Shown here: in pieces, positions 53,871 through 63,986 of the stretch | Position numbering within the stretch: the first letter of the stretch is position 1 | Layout of the letters: each line of letters opens with the position of its first letter | Assembly (NCBI GenBank): GCA_022793995.1 | Contig: JAAWDY010000033.1 | Location: 117,621-181,620, forward strand | Source of the DNA: Coprococcus sp. | GTDB taxonomy: Bacteria; Bacillota; Clostridia; Lachnospirales; Lachnospiraceae | Direction: 5' to 3' | DNA: 64,000 nt | Made by a program: the position numbers and the translations under genes | Notes under the pieces: generated by a model | Told to the model about the DNA's origin: nothing | What the model saw: the letters and a program-made list of their open reading frames with translations, nothing else | The model's database searches: none

Positions 53871-55064
53871 TTATTCAAAATGTACGGTAATGCTGCAGAT
53901 TTCCGCCTTGGTGCCCACACGCATATTCGGGCCGAAGACTCCCGCGCCGGCGGTGACGATGCTGTGCATCTGCCCTTTTTGGAGGTAGCCGCAGGGGTTT
54001 TCCCAGAACAGGCGGACGACCAGATTGCCGGGAAATACCTGCCCGTCGTGGGTGTGGCCGCACAAGTCCAGGTCAACGCCGGCATCGGCAAGCTCCTGTA
54101 GCTGTCGGGGCTGATGATCCAGCACCAGAATAGGTTTGCTTTTATCCAGCGCCGCAGTGATCTCCTGCGGCGTTTTCCTGGTTGTGATGCCGCGCCCCGG
54201 ACGGCTGGCGTCGGGTCTTCCATAGATATAGAAACTGTCGTGGATGAGAACGGCCTCGTCGCGGAGCAGAGTGATATCCGCTTCCTTAAGCAACGCGTCC
54301 ATGCGTGGGTCGCTGACCTGCTCCTCCTTTTTGCCGGAGAAGGTAAAGCCCGCCAGAATCTTTTCGTCCACATCATGGTTTCCCAATACAGCATAGACTC
54401 CATAGCGGGATTTTATGCCGCGTAAAATGGAGGCCAGTTTTTGGGGATCGTCCAGGGCGTCATATTGATTATCGAAAATATCTCCTGCGATCACCACGAT
54501 ATCCGGCTCCTGTGCATTGATTTTTTCCACCATCTGTTTCATCTGGCGGCAGCCGGTGTTATAGCCCAGATGGAGATCCGCAGTCAGAACCACTTTGAGC
54601 GTATCCATCTTATCCACAGATTTATGGATTGTTACATCATACTTAGTGACGTGGATATTCCGAGCATTGATGACGCCCCATGAGCTGATAAGTAGAATAA
54701 CGCATAAGCATATGCTTCCCGTCCAGGCGAGAGCCTCAGTACTTTGCAGCTTATTCTGGTTGATATGCCTACTTCGTTTTAGCAGAAAACGGAGCAGTTC
54801 TGCCACGGCCAGGGTCAGGATGGTATATAGAAGTACGCCAAGCCAATAGTTTCCAATCTGTTTCAAAAACCATTCCGCTCTGCTGTGTGGTAGAAGAAAA
54901 CCTGCCAGCATGGCGCAGGCGAGGAACAGGTAAACAACGATTATCAGAGCCAGGGGCCAGCGTTTCTTAAAAAACGGGCTGATGGCGCCAAGCCAACGGA
55001 TGAGCCGGCGGAAAATATAGTAATTCACCAGGAGGTAGAGGGGAGCTAAATATACTGCTGCCAT
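53871..55064 (-). CDS. Membrane-anchored metallophosphoesterase
   Basis: A 397-residue protein with four N-terminal membrane helices (residues ~1-135) and a C-terminal calcineurin-like phosphoesterase domain: VVLTADLHLGY, VVIAGDIFDNQ, VLGNHDVD and DLCGHTHDGQVFPGN, giving the complete two-metal site. YkuE/YaeI-like enzymes of this kind act on lipid phosphates such as UDP-diacylglucosamine or undecaprenyl derivatives; the substrate here is unknown. It starts 18 bases inside the end of the upstream DUF975-CmpB gene, so translation is coupled. The convergent M20 gene ends 14 bases away. Confidence 0.9.
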   Translation of the reverse strand: MAAVYLAPLYLLVNYYIFRRLIRWLGAISPFFKKRWPLALIIVVYLFLACAMLAGFLLPHSRAEWFLKQIGNYWLGVLLYTILTLAVAELLRFLLKRSRHINQNKLQSTEALAWTGSICLCVILLISSWGVINARNIHVTKYDVTIHKSVDKMDTLKVVLTADLHLGYNTGCRQMKQMVEKINAQEPDIVVIAGDIFDNQYDALDDPQKLASILRGIKSRYGVYAVLGNHDVDEKILAGFTFSGKKEEQVSDPRMDALLKEADITLLRDEAVLIHDSFYIYGRPDASRPGRGITTRKTPQEITAALDKSKPILVLDHQPRQLQELADAGVDLDLCGHTHDGQVFPGNLVVRLFWENPCGYLQKGQMHSIVTAGAGVFGPNMRVGTKAEICSITVHFE

Positions 55065-56929
55065 TTCACACCTCTCTTCCAGCTATTTTCCGGGATATCG
55101 GAAACCGCGTATTGGGACATAATAGGTTGCAAAAATTCTGTGCCGGCCCTTGCGCCATAGTCCGTGATGCCATCCCCGGTATTGGGGTGTCTGGCAGAAT
55201 AGAATTGGTCCGCGGTAAAGGCGCAGACCAGCAGTGCACAAACCACGGCGAGACAGCGAATCGGCACACGCCGCAGGAGAGTATCCATAAGCGGCGCGAT
55301 CAGATAAACGATAGCGAGTCCGCCGACACCAAACACCAAAAGTCCTTCCGCACAGATCCGCCCGTGAAGGTTCAGAAAATAGCCGCTGTAGTCCCACCAT
55401 TTCATGCCGTCATGGGTGAACTCCAGATACCAGGCGGTAGCGTACTCCAGGCAGCCGCAGAGGACGACGGCGGTGATAAATTCTACCGCAGGCTTACCGC
55501 GGAATTTGTTCAGCAGAACCAGGATCATAAGGGCTCCGCTCCCATAGATAGGAAGCCAGGGACCAAACATGACGCCGCGGTTTACGAATTCTCCGTCGGT
55601 AATCAGATGCAGGCTGACCTCCCAGACCCAGCCGATGAAAGAAAATAGAAAGAACATCGCGATAAGTGAAAGAAGAGAGTAGTGGCGCATATAATGAAGA
55701 TGCTCCACCCGTCTACGCTTCTTTGGCTCCGGGATGGGGTTTAGACGGAAAGGATATTCCGTTCCATTCAGGATATGCTCCAGGGAATCCAGGGCTGCTT
55801 TTTGTTCCAGGTACTCGTTGTAAGAGTCCTCCGTTCCCTTGTAAGTCCAGGTGACGCCGAACAGCCGGGTAAACCAGCCTTCCAGGCCGGATTTCTGCAG
55901 AGTCTCCGGGAGCGGCCTCTTAAGAAGAGAGAGTTCGTCCGTGTAAGCGCGGCGCAGAAGTTCACCGGAAGGTCGTTCATAAAGAAAGACGTCGTTTAAC
56001 AGATCGCTGTCTGGAACCTGGTTTGCCTTGGCTAAGGCACGGAGATGAGCATAGTATTCCGCTATTGTGGCTTCCCGGTAAGGATTCAGAAAAAAGACGC
56101 CGAGCGGCCCGGAGAAAGTAAGCATACTTAAAAAATCCCAGCCAATGAAAGAAAGCTCGAGAATAAAGAGCTCCCACTTGTGCCCGCGCATCATTTTACG
56201 AGACAAAGTTATGGCCCGCCGCGCGGGAACCGCAGGGTTTTCCGCGACAATATAAGGAACCAGCGCATAGGAATACAATTTGATAAACGCGCCGATGATG
56301 GTGACGGACCATAGGATCAGTAATATACTCTGGAATAACATCACCCAGGCGACGTGCATCCACTTTTTCACACGTAGGAGAAAAAGGAATCGGCCGATCG
56401 GGAGCCTGTCATAGAGGCGCCCTTCCAGAAAGAAACGTGCGGATATGACGTTATATACCCTGACGATAAAAAGCCACAAAAGCAGTGCAAGCAACAGGCT
56501 CAGCCCCACCAGAAGGGAGGTGGCGATATCCGGAGATTTTACCGCGGAGGTAACCGCGTTCGCCAAAGTAACAAGGATGGAACCCGACATGATACTGTTG
56601 ACTACCTGGGCGAACACGCCTCTGGTGCGGCCAAGATATGGATTTTGTGCGTTTGCCGTCATATGTGACAGCGCGGACCTGGAATCCTCCTCTCCCCGCT
56701 TAAGGTCTCCGCTTGCGATGTCTTCCCATACCCGGTCCAGTCCCATATCGGACGCGAAACGTCCGGAATCCTGGGAGTCCCCGGAACCCGACGACAGCCC
56801 GAATACGGAGAGGGTGTATGTGTTTTTGGTTCCGATAAACGAGGCAATCAGGCAGACCATGACGAATACAACGTAGTTGCGTCTTAAGGCATGGCGCCCG
56901 GCTCGTTTCAGTTCTTTTCTGCTAGGCAT
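55046..56929 (-). CDS. DUF975-CmpB fusion membrane protein
   Basis: A 627-residue membrane protein. The N-terminal part (MPSRKELKRAGRHALRRNYV; LYSYALVPYIVAENPAVPAR; GPLGVFFLNPYREATIAEYY) is DUF975-like. After a hydrophilic stretch (~300-410) comes a C-terminal region resembling the putative ABC-transporter permease family CmpB (FLFSFIGWVWEVSLHLITDG; EFVNRGVMFGPWLPIYGSGA). These domains are usually separate proteins. The track start at 57130 adds 67 residues; the ATG at 56929 has AAGGAGA nine bases before it. It overlaps the metallophosphoesterase gene. No function known. Confidence 0.82.
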   Translation of the reverse strand: MPSRKELKRAGRHALRRNYVVFVMVCLIASFIGTKNTYTLSVFGLSSGSGDSQDSGRFASDMGLDRVWEDIASGDLKRGEEDSRSALSHMTANAQNPYLGRTRGVFAQVVNSIMSGSILVTLANAVTSAVKSPDIATSLLVGLSLLLALLLWLFIVRVYNVISARFFLEGRLYDRLPIGRFLFLLRVKKWMHVAWVMLFQSILLILWSVTIIGAFIKLYSYALVPYIVAENPAVPARRAITLSRKMMRGHKWELFILELSFIGWDFLSMLTFSGPLGVFFLNPYREATIAEYYAHLRALAKANQVPDSDLLNDVFLYERPSGELLRRAYTDELSLLKRPLPETLQKSGLEGWFTRLFGVTWTYKGTEDSYNEYLEQKAALDSLEHILNGTEYPFRLNPIPEPKKRRRVEHLHYMRHYSLLSLIAMFFLFSFIGWVWEVSLHLITDGEFVNRGVMFGPWLPIYGSGALMILVLLNKFRGKPAVEFITAVVLCGCLEYATAWYLEFTHDGMKWWDYSGYFLNLHGRICAEGLLVFGVGGLAIVYLIAPLMDTLLRRVPIRCLAVVCALLVCAFTADQFYSARHPNTGDGITDYGARAGTEFLQPIMSQYAVSDIPENSWKRGVKWQQYI

Positions 56930-57121
56930 AGTATTTTTCTCCTTGTGTACAGTAATTTCTTTAGCGTCGTGAAGGGATAAACCTGTTTCCAACTTCATTA
57001 TTATAAAATAAAGTAATCGGTAAAACAACTTAAGAAAATCTGAAGATAAGGGACGACTTGGCTTCCCCGCCTTTGCGGGACTTTGGGACTTTGCAGATTT
57101 TGCGGGCGTCCGATATTTTTG

Positions 57122-57150
57122 TTGACGCATAAGTGCGGGAGTGGTATAAT
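57122..57150 (+). promoter_or_regulatory. Promoter of the metK leader
   Basis: TTGACG (57122-57127), 17 bases, TATAAT (57145-57150). Transcription would start near 57157, about 33 bases before the S-box P1 helix. Confidence 0.85.
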
Positions 57151-57189
57151 ATTAACCGTAACAAAGCGAATTAAATAAAATATGACTTT

Positions 57190-57336
57190 CTCTTATTCAG
57201 AGTGGTGGAGATACAAAGGATCTGTGAAGCCACGGCAACCCCGCGTTATGTGGAAGGTGCCAACCTGAGCGAGTGATCGAACAATAAGAGGATTGATGGC
57301 GGAATTATGGGTCAGTCCTTTTGGACTGACCTTTTT
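57190..57336 (+). promoter_or_regulatory. SAM-I riboswitch (S box) with terminator
   Basis: The aptamer spans about 57190-57290. P1 is CTCTTATT paired with AATAAGAG. The conserved core is visible as AGAGTGGTGGAG, GATCTGTGAAGCCACGGCAACC, AAGGTGCCAACCTGAGCGAG. It is followed by a perfect 9-bp terminator, GGTCAGTCC-TTTT-GGACTGACC-TTTTT (57310-57336). When SAM binds, the terminator should form and metK expression fall. The track ORFs in this region are not genes. Confidence 0.95.
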
Positions 57337-57425
57337 ATAGTATAGGGAGTTGTTCCTTTGCCGTAATAACCTCCGGAATGAATCAATCAGATAAGAGAGA
57401 GGCAAGAGAAGAAAGGAAGGACATG

Positions 57426-58613
57426 ATGGAGAGAGTATTATTTACATCCGAATCCGTGACAGAAGGACATCCAGACAAAATGTGCGACCAGATTTCTGAT
57501 GCGATCCTGGACGCGCTGATGGAGCAGGACCCCATGAGTCGTGTGGCGTGTGAGACATGTACGACGACAGGGATGGTATTGGTAATGGGAGAGATAACCA
57601 CCAACGCATATGTTGATATGCAGAAGCTTGTGCGGGATACCGTGCGCGAGATCGGATACACCAAAGCAGAGTATGGGTTTGACGCGACCACCTGCGGCGT
57701 ATTGACCGCAATCGACGAGCAGTCTCCGGATATCGCGCTTGGCGTGGATAAGGCGCTGGAGGCAAAAGAAAATAAAATGTCGGATGAAGAATTGGAAGCG
57801 ATCGGCGCTGGGGACCAGGGAATGATGTTTGGCTATGCGTCGGATGAGACGAAGGAGTATATGCCGTACCCGATCGCTTTGGCGCATAAGCTTGCAAAAC
57901 GTCTTACAGACGTCAGAAAAGACGGGACGCTGCCTTACCTGCGTCCGGACGGAAAGACACAAGTCACAGTAGAATATGATGAAAATGGAACGCCGGTACG
58001 ACTGGACGCAGTCGTTCTGTCGACCCAGCATGACCCGGATGTGACGCAGGAACAGATACACGCGGACGTGAAAAAGTACATTTTTGACGAAATACTGCCG
58101 GTAGAGATGGTGGATGAGGACACGAAATTTTTCATCAATCCCACCGGACGTTTTGTGATCGGCGGGCCTCACGGGGACAGTGGGTTGACGGGACGAAAGA
58201 TCATCGTTGACACTTACGGTGGAATGGCACGTCATGGCGGCGGCGCATTTTCTGGAAAAGACTGTACGAAGGTAGACCGCAGCGCGGCGTATGCGGCGCG
58301 TTATGTGGCGAAAAATATCGTGGCGGCGGGACTGGCAAGGAAGTGTGAAATTCAGCTTTCTTACGCGATCGGCGTGGCACAGCCTACGTCTATCATGGTC
58401 GATACATTTGGAACCGGCAAAATTTCCAACGAGAAACTTGTGGATATGATCCGTACGAATTTTGATCTCCGCCCCGCGGGTATCATTAAGATGCTCGACC
58501 TTAGACGTCCGATTTACAAACAGACGGCGGCTTATGGGCATTTTGGCCGCAACGATCTGGACGTGCCGTGGGAGAAATTAGATAAGGTCGATGCGCTGAA
58601 AGCATATTTATAA
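57426..58613 (+). CDS. metK: S-adenosylmethionine synthetase
   Basis: MetK makes SAM from methionine and ATP. The 395-residue protein begins [20 protein letters not shown] and has the methionine-adenosyltransferase signatures [12 protein letters not shown] and [19 protein letters not shown]. It is controlled by the S-box leader. The track start at 57378 lies before the ribosome site; ATG 57426 (or 57423) follows AAGGAAGG. A terminator follows, so the unit is monocistronic. Confidence 0.97.
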   Translation: MERVLFTSESVTEGHPDKMCDQISDAILDALMEQDPMSRVACETCTTTGMVLVMGEITTNAYVDMQKLVRDTVREIGYTKAEYGFDATTCGVLTAIDEQSPDIALGVDKALEAKENKMSDEELEAIGAGDQGMMFGYASDETKEYMPYPIALAHKLAKRLTDVRKDGTLPYLRPDGKTQVTVEYDENGTPVRLDAVVLSTQHDPDVTQEQIHADVKKYIFDEILPVEMVDEDTKFFINPTGRFVIGGPHGDSGLTGRKIIVDTYGGMARHGGGAFSGKDCTKVDRSAAYAARYVAKNIVAAGLARKCEIQLSYAIGVAQPTSIMVDTFGTGKISNEKLVDMIRTNFDLRPAGIIKMLDLRRPIYKQTAAYGHFGRNDLDVPWEKLDKVDALKAYL

Positions 58614-58662
58614 TTTTGCGGACGAAACAGGTTTTGCTTTTATAGAAATTTAAGAAAAATTT

Positions 58663-58693
58663 ACGGACGCTTCACATCAAAGCGTCCGTTTTT
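58663..58693 (+). terminator. Terminator after metK
   Basis: ACGGACGCTT pairs perfectly with AAGCGTCCGT around a six-base loop, followed by TTTTT. Confidence 0.88.
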
Positions 58694-58756
58694 GTGCTAT
58701 TCTTATAGATAGATGTTGGGGGCAAAAGGATCGGAGAAAGGAAGGATTGTTTAAGG

Positions 58757-59914
58757 ATGAAGTTACGGACCCGTCTGGTGCTTTCATTTATGACGATTAT
58801 TATGGTTCCTATCGTTCTGGTGGCCGTTTTTATCTGGGCGACAGCCAGACACCAGATCGGCGTGATCGAGGACACTTACGGAAGCACTGGAACACAGTAT
58901 CAGAATTTTTCACATTCGCTCCAGGTGCTCGGTAATATGGATGAAGTAAAGCAGTTCATTACACATACCGGTATCGCGATCTTCCTGATCTTGGCGCTGA
59001 CAGGGGCTATATTGATCTTATGGATCTATGGGGATATCATTAGTCCGGTCAGAAAGTTGCAGCAGGCGGCTAAAAGTATCAGGGACGGGAACCTGGACTT
59101 TGAGCTGAAGCCGGAAAAAGACGACGAGATGGGAGAGCTTATGTTGGTCTTCGAGGAGATGCGGAGCCGTCTGAAAGATAATGCGGAGGAAAAGCTGCGC
59201 AATGATAAGGAGAGCAAGGAGCTGATCAGCAACATTTCCCACGATCTCAAGACCCCGATAACCGCTATCAAGGGATATGTGGAAGGGATTATAGACGGGG
59301 TGGCGGATACGCCGGAAAAACAGGAGAAATATATCCGTACGATTTATACCAAGGCGAACGAGATGGATCTGCTGATTAATGAGCTGACGCTGTACTCGAA
59401 GATTGATACGAACCGGATACCCTATAATTTTGCCCCGCTTTCCGTTAACGAGTATTTCTCCGATTGTGCGGAGGACTTGCAGATGGAATTGGAGTCTAAG
59501 AACGTAGAGTTCGGATATTTTAATTATGTAGACGAAGAGAATAAGATCATTGCCGACCCAGAACAACTTAAGCGTGTTATCAATAATATTGTGAGTAATT
59601 CTTTGAAATATATGGAGAGGGAGCATGGTTTGATTAATCTGCGAATCAAAGATGTGGGGGATTTTATCCAGGTAGAGCTTGAGGATAACGGCAAAGGGAT
59701 CGCTGCCAAAGATCTGCCGAATATTTTTGACCGGTTTTACCGGACGGACGCGTCCCGCAATTCCTCTAAAGGCGGAAGCGGGATTGGGCTTTCTATCGTG
59801 AAAAAGATTGTCGAGGACCACGGCGGGAAGATCTGGGCGACCAGCCGCCAAGGGACGGGGACAGTGATGTATTTTGTGATAAGGAAATATCAGGAGGTGC
59901 CGATTAATGAGTAG
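58757..59914 (+). CDS. Sensor histidine kinase
   Basis: A 385-residue membrane kinase. Two membrane helices (about 7-30 and 73-97) enclose a short extracytoplasmic loop, followed by HAMP, the dimerisation domain with phospho-acceptor His in LISNISHDLKTPITAIKGYV, the N box NIVSNSLKYMERE, and the G boxes EDNGKGIAAKDLPNIFDRFY and GGSGIGLSIVKK. Signal unknown. Its stop overlaps the start of the response regulator gene by eight bases, so the pair is coupled. No clear promoter was found in the short region after the metK terminator. Confidence 0.93.
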   Translation: MKLRTRLVLSFMTIIMVPIVLVAVFIWATARHQIGVIEDTYGSTGTQYQNFSHSLQVLGNMDEVKQFITHTGIAIFLILALTGAILILWIYGDIISPVRKLQQAAKSIRDGNLDFELKPEKDDEMGELMLVFEEMRSRLKDNAEEKLRNDKESKELISNISHDLKTPITAIKGYVEGIIDGVADTPEKQEKYIRTIYTKANEMDLLINELTLYSKIDTNRIPYNFAPLSVNEYFSDCAEDLQMELESKNVEFGYFNYVDEENKIIADPEQLKRVINNIVSNSLKYMEREHGLINLRIKDVGDFIQVELEDNGKGIAAKDLPNIFDRFYRTDASRNSSKGGSGIGLSIVKKIVEDHGGKIWATSRQGTGTVMYFVIRKYQEVPINE

Positions 59915-60596
59915 AATACTGATTATCGAAGACGAAGAATCGATTGCGGAGCTGGAGAAGGACTATCTGGAGTTGAGCGGATTTGAAGTGGAAGTAGCGA
60001 CAGACGGATATGAAGGCCTGCACAAAGCATTGGAGGAAGATTATAATCTGCTTATCCTGGACCTTATGCTTCCGCAGGTGGATGGATTCGAGATTTGCCG
60101 CAAAGTGCGCGACGAAAAAAACACTCCGATCATCATGGTATCGGCCAAAAAAGACGATATTGACAAGATCCGTGGTCTGGGCCTGGGCGCCGACGATTAT
60201 ATGACAAAGCCTTTCAGCCCCAGCGAGCTTGTCGCGAGAGTGAAAGCGCATCTCGCCCGTTATGAACGTTTGATCGGCAGTACGATCGAGGAAAATAAGA
60301 TCATCGAAATCCGGGGGCTCAAAATCGACACGACGGCGCGAAGAGTCTGGGTAAACGGCGAGGAGAAGACATTTACGACCAAGGAATTCGACCTTCTGAC
60401 ATTCCTGGCCGGCCATCCGAACCATGTGTACACCAAAGACGAACTGTTCAGCGAGATCTGGGACATGGAGTCCATCGGGGATATTGCGACGGTGACGGTC
60501 CATATTAAGAAAATACGGGAAAAAGTAGAGTATGACACATCGAATCCACAGTATATCGAGACCATCTGGGGAGTCGGGTATAGGTTTAAGATGTAA
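59907..60596 (+). CDS. OmpR/PhoB family response regulator
   Basis: A 229-residue regulator. The receiver domain has the acidic pocket in LIIEDEESIAELE, phosphorylated Asp in NLLILDLMLPQVDGF and Lys in DYMTKPFSPSEL. The C-terminal winged helix includes TTKEFDLLTFLAGHPNHVYT, then VTVHIKKIREK and TIWGVGYRFK. It works with the upstream kinase; target genes are unknown. A palindromic intergenic element starts directly after its stop. Confidence 0.94.
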   Translation: MSRILIIEDEESIAELEKDYLELSGFEVEVATDGYEGLHKALEEDYNLLILDLMLPQVDGFEICRKVRDEKNTPIIMVSAKKDDIDKIRGLGLGADDYMTKPFSPSELVARVKAHLARYERLIGSTIEENKIIEIRGLKIDTTARRVWVNGEEKTFTTKEFDLLTFLAGHPNHVYTKDELFSEIWDMESIGDIATVTVHIKKIREKVEYDTSNPQYIETIWGVGYRFKM

Positions 60597-60598
60597 AT

Positions 60599-60757
60599 CA
60601 CAGTTCACACGTCAGGAACATGAGGGCAGATCCATGCTTGCATGGGAATCTGCCCTCATGTTCCCTGACGAAGTGAGCGCCTTCTCATGAGCAAAGTTAG
60701 CTGCGAAGCAGCGAGAAAACGCCGTAGGCGTCTTTGCGAATGGCGCGGTGGACTGTG
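60599..60757. repeat. Long palindromic intergenic element, copy 3
   Basis: The ends CACAGTTCAC and GTGGACTGTG are inverted repeats with one mismatch. Inside is a very strong hairpin: GTCAGG-AACATGAGGGCAGAT-CCATGC against GCATGG-GAATCTGCCCTCATGTTCC-CTGAC. The right half carries AGCTGCGAAGCAGCG and the core GCGTCTTTGCGAATGGCGCGG shared with 19761-19809. It fills the gap between the response regulator and the secG promoter. Confidence 0.75.
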
Positions 60758-60791
60758 CCTTGGCCGATTTTATGATTTTTTTCGATTTTCC

Positions 60792-60820
60792 TTGAATTTT
60801 ATACCAGGGTATGCTAAAAT
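60792..60820 (+). promoter_or_regulatory. Promoter of secG
   Basis: TTGAAT (60792-60797), 17 bases, TAAAAT (60815-60820), about 40 bases before the secG start. Confidence 0.75.
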
Positions 60821-60860
60821 AATATCCGTCTATCCGAGAGGATGCAGGAGGTGTAAGGAA

Positions 60861-61103
60861 GTGGAGATATTAAAGACAGTTCTTTTGATTATTTTTGCAT
60901 TAGATTGTATCGCATTGACAACGATTGTTTTGCTTCAGGAGGGGAAGTCCGCAGGTCTTGGGACGATCGCCGGCGGTGCGGAGACTTATTGGGGACAGAA
61001 TAAAGGGCGTTCCATGGAAGGCGCTTTGGTGAAGTCCACAAAGTTTCTGGCTGTTTTATTTATCGTATTGGCGGCAGTACTGAATCTGAAGGTATTTGCG
61101 TAA
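60861..61103 (+). CDS. secG: Preprotein translocase subunit SecG
   Basis: An 80-residue protein with two membrane helices (about 3-22 and 58-77) and the family segment LQEGKSAGLGTIAGGAETYW between them. SecG binds SecYE and speeds translocation. The track ORF begins at 60687; the real start is GTG at 60861 with AGGAGGTG seven bases upstream. secG directly before rnr and smpB is a common Firmicutes arrangement. Confidence 0.93.
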   Translation: MEILKTVLLIIFALDCIALTTIVLLQEGKSAGLGTIAGGAETYWGQNKGRSMEGALVKSTKFLAVLFIVLAAVLNLKVFA

Positions 61104-61124
61104 CGAATGATGGTTGAAGATGAG

Positions 61125-61159
61125 GAACACTCTATAGTCAATATAGGGTGTTCTTTTTT
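61125..61159 (+). terminator. Terminator after secG
   Basis: GAACACTCTAT pairs with ATAGGGTGTTC (one G-U) around a seven-base loop and runs into six T residues. Confidence 0.82.
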
Positions 61160-61235
61160 CGCTGGAGGGCAAATTAAGAAGCGTTCGAGAAGGTCCGTCG
61201 GCGGCGATAAAAAGAGAAGGAGGTGGAGATAATCG

Positions 61236-63362
61236 ATGAATGAGATGTTAGAAAAACGAAAAAAATTGATGTATGAATTTATCAGCGACGCATCCTATGT
61301 CCCGATGAAATTTAAGGAAATTGCTATGCTGCTCCAGATCACCAGGGAACAAAGGGGAGAACTCCGGGAAGCCTTGGATGCGCTGGAACGGGAAGGAAAG
61401 GTCCATGTGACACAGAAAGGCAAGTATATGAAGGGCGGCGGAAATTATATTCGCGGTATATTCCAGTCGCATCCCAGAGGGTTCGGATTCGTGGCAGTAG
61501 AAGGAGAGCAGGAGGATATCTATATCCCGGAAGAAGAGAAGAACGGGGCCATGCAGGGGGATGAGGTGGAAGCCGCCCTCACAGGAGAGACGTCCGGGAA
61601 GCGCAAGGAAGGTAAGATCCTGCGTATTGTGAACAGGGGCACCAGGACATTGGTGGGATATTTTGAGGGGCGAAAGAATTTTGGGTTCGTCATTCCGGAC
61701 AATGCACGTTATCTTGAGGATATTTTTGTTCCGATCGAGAAGACGAAAGGTGCGGTCACGGGACACAAGGTCGTGGTAGAACTGACGTCCTACGGTGGAG
61801 AAGGCAAGAAGCCGGAAGGGAAGATCGTAGAGATTCTAGGACATGTGAACGACCCGGGGGTGGACATCCTGTCGATCGTGAAGGCGTACGACCTGCCCAC
61901 AGAATTTCCTGAAAAAGTGCTGAATCAGGCGGAAAAAGCAGATAAACCGGTCAGCGAAGCAGACATGTCAGGAAGAAGGGACCTCCGTACATGGCAGACG
62001 GTTACCATAGACGGAGAAGATGCAAAGGATCTGGACGACGCCGTCACTTTGACGAAGGAGGACGGCAGGTATGTTCTGGGAGTCCATATTGCGGATGTAA
62101 CCAACTATGTACAGGAGAATAGCGCGATCGACCGGGAAGCGCTAAAGCGGGGAACCAGTGTATACCTGGCCGACAGGGTGATCCCTATGCTGCCCCATGC
62201 GCTGTCAAATGGAATATGTTCCTTGAACGCAGGGGAAGACCGGCTTGCGCTCAGTTGTATCATGACGATCGACGAGAAAGGCGACGTGACGGATCATGAG
62301 ATTGTGGAGACGGTCATCCATGTGGATGAGAGAATGAGCTACACCAGTGTAAAGAAGATTCTGGAGGACGCCGATGAGGAAGAATGCCGCAGGTACAAGG
62401 GATTGATACCGATGTTCGAGCGGATGAAAGAGCTTTCACGGATCTTGCGGGAAAAGCGACACAAAAGAGGAGCCGTTGATTTTGATTTCCCGGAATCAAA
62501 AATGATTCTGGATCAAGAAGGAACCCCGCTTGAGATTCGGGCGTATGAGAGAAATACGGCGACCCGTATCATAGAGGACTTTATGCTTCTGGCGAACGAA
62601 ACAGTTGCGGAGGACTATTTCTGGCAGGAACTTCCCTTTGTATATCGGATACACGAGGCGCCGGAGGAAGAGAAAATGAAAAAGCTTGTGACTTTCCTCC
62701 AGAATTTCGGGTACACCATCCATGTTCCGCGAGGACAGGAGATTCATCCCAAGGAGGTGCAGAAGCTTCTCGATAAGATCGAAGGAACCCATGAGGAGGC
62801 GATGATCTCCCGGCTTACGCTCCGCTCTATGCGGCAGGCAAAGTATTCGCCGGACAATGCCGGGCATTTCGGGCTTTCGACCCGGTATTATACTCATTTC
62901 ACCTCGCCGATCCGCCGATATCCGGATCTTCAGATACACCGGATCATCAAGGACAATATCCGGGGGAGGATGAGCGAGGAACGCCGCGGCCATTACGAGC
63001 GGATCCTGCCGGAGGTGACGGCGCAGGCAAGCAGCCTGGAGCGCCGGGCGGACGAAGCGGAGCGGGAGACGCTGAAACTGAAAAAGGTACAGTATATGAC
63101 ACAGTTCTACGGGCAGGAGTTTGACGGAGTCATTTCCGGTATCACAAAATGGGGAATGTACGTGGAGCTTGACAATACGGTAGAAGGCATGATCCATGTA
63201 TCCAATATGACGGACGACCATTATGATTACGATGAGACGCGTTATCAGATGGTAGGAGAGCATCTGGGAAAGGTGTATGAGCTGGGGCAGCGGGTCAGGG
63301 TCCGCGTTGCCGGATGTGATACCACGTCAAGAACGATCGATTTTGAACTGGCGGGGGAATAG
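61236..63362 (+). CDS. rnr: Ribonuclease R
   Basis: A processive 3'-5' exoribonuclease that degrades structured RNA and takes part in trans-translation. Order: N-terminal winged helix ([15 protein letters not shown]), cold-shock RNA-binding domains ([19 protein letters not shown]), the RNB domain with catalytic aspartates in [16 protein letters not shown], and a C-terminal S1 domain ([20 protein letters not shown]). It has 708 residues. A strong GGAGGTGG precedes the ATG. It is followed 26 bases later by smpB. Confidence 0.96.
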   Translation: MNEMLEKRKKLMYEFISDASYVPMKFKEIAMLLQITREQRGELREALDALEREGKVHVTQKGKYMKGGGNYIRGIFQSHPRGFGFVAVEGEQEDIYIPEEEKNGAMQGDEVEAALTGETSGKRKEGKILRIVNRGTRTLVGYFEGRKNFGFVIPDNARYLEDIFVPIEKTKGAVTGHKVVVELTSYGGEGKKPEGKIVEILGHVNDPGVDILSIVKAYDLPTEFPEKVLNQAEKADKPVSEADMSGRRDLRTWQTVTIDGEDAKDLDDAVTLTKEDGRYVLGVHIADVTNYVQENSAIDREALKRGTSVYLADRVIPMLPHALSNGICSLNAGEDRLALSCIMTIDEKGDVTDHEIVETVIHVDERMSYTSVKKILEDADEEECRRYKGLIPMFERMKELSRILREKRHKRGAVDFDFPESKMILDQEGTPLEIRAYERNTATRIIEDFMLLANETVAEDYFWQELPFVYRIHEAPEEEKMKKLVTFLQNFGYTIHVPRGQEIHPKEVQKLLDKIEGTHEEAMISRLTLRSMRQAKYSPDNAGHFGLSTRYYTHFTSPIRRYPDLQIHRIIKDNIRGRMSEERRGHYERILPEVTAQASSLERRADEAERETLKLKKVQYMTQFYGQEFDGVISGITKWGMYVELDNTVEGMIHVSNMTDDHYDYDETRYQMVGEHLGKVYELGQRVRVRVAGCDTTSRTIDFELAGE

Positions 63363-63388
63363 GAAAGACAAAAAAGGAGAGAGAAGGC

Positions 63389-63856
63389 ATGGCAAAAGCG
63401 CAGGGAAAATTGATTGCAAATAATAAAAAAGCGTACCATGATTTTTTTATACTCGACACCTATGAAGCAGGTATTGCCCTTGCGGGTACGGAGGTAAAGT
63501 CTCTGCGCATGGGCAAATGCAGCGTCAAGGAAGCGTTTATCCGCATAGAAAATGGCGAGATGTTCATCTATGGGATGCATATCAGCCCTTACGAGAAGGG
63601 GAACATTTTCAATAAAGATCCGCTTCGGGTCAGAAAGCTCCTTCTTCATAAAGCGGAGATTAATAAACTGCTTGGCAAAATGAAAGAAAAAGGGATGGCG
63701 ATCGTACCTCTTCGGGTCTATTTTAGCGGCAGCCTGGTGAAGGTGGAAGTCGGTCTGGCAAAGGGTAAAAAGCTCTACGATAAGCGTGCGGATATTGCGA
63801 AGAAAGATCAAAAACGCGAGGCGGAGAGAGATTTTAAAATCCGTAATTTTGGATAA
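63389..63856 (+). CDS. smpB: SsrA-binding protein SmpB
   Basis: SmpB delivers tmRNA to stalled ribosomes. The 155-residue protein has the signature [21 protein letters not shown], then [20 protein letters not shown] and the basic C-terminal tail ([20 protein letters not shown]) that enters the mRNA channel. It lies directly after rnr, the usual arrangement. The following 144 bases to the window end contain no recognisable tmRNA body, but an outward promoter is present. Confidence 0.96.
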   Translation: MAKAQGKLIANNKKAYHDFFILDTYEAGIALAGTEVKSLRMGKCSVKEAFIRIENGEMFIYGMHISPYEKGNIFNKDPLRVRKLLLHKAEINKLLGKMKEKGMAIVPLRVYFSGSLVKVEVGLAKGKKLYDKRADIAKKDQKREAERDFKIRNFG

Positions 63857-63957
63857 AAGCCAGAATAAACGCATGAACAAAAATAAGCAGACATTTGTTA
63901 TGAAAACTATGCAACAATACCATTACACTTTTCACTCTTATCCTTTCCATAAAAATA

Positions 63958-63986
63958 TTGTGGACTATGAATAAAACTGGTAAAAT
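63958..63986 (+). promoter_or_regulatory. Candidate promoter at the window end
   Basis: TTGTGG (63958-63963), 17 bases, TAAAAT (63981-63986). It would drive transcription out of the window. After smpB this is where an ssrA gene often sits; the product cannot be seen. Confidence 0.5.

Noticed and set aside
57438-58541. 367-residue minus-strand ORF
   Set aside because: Shadow of metK; the plus-strand protein is unmistakable.
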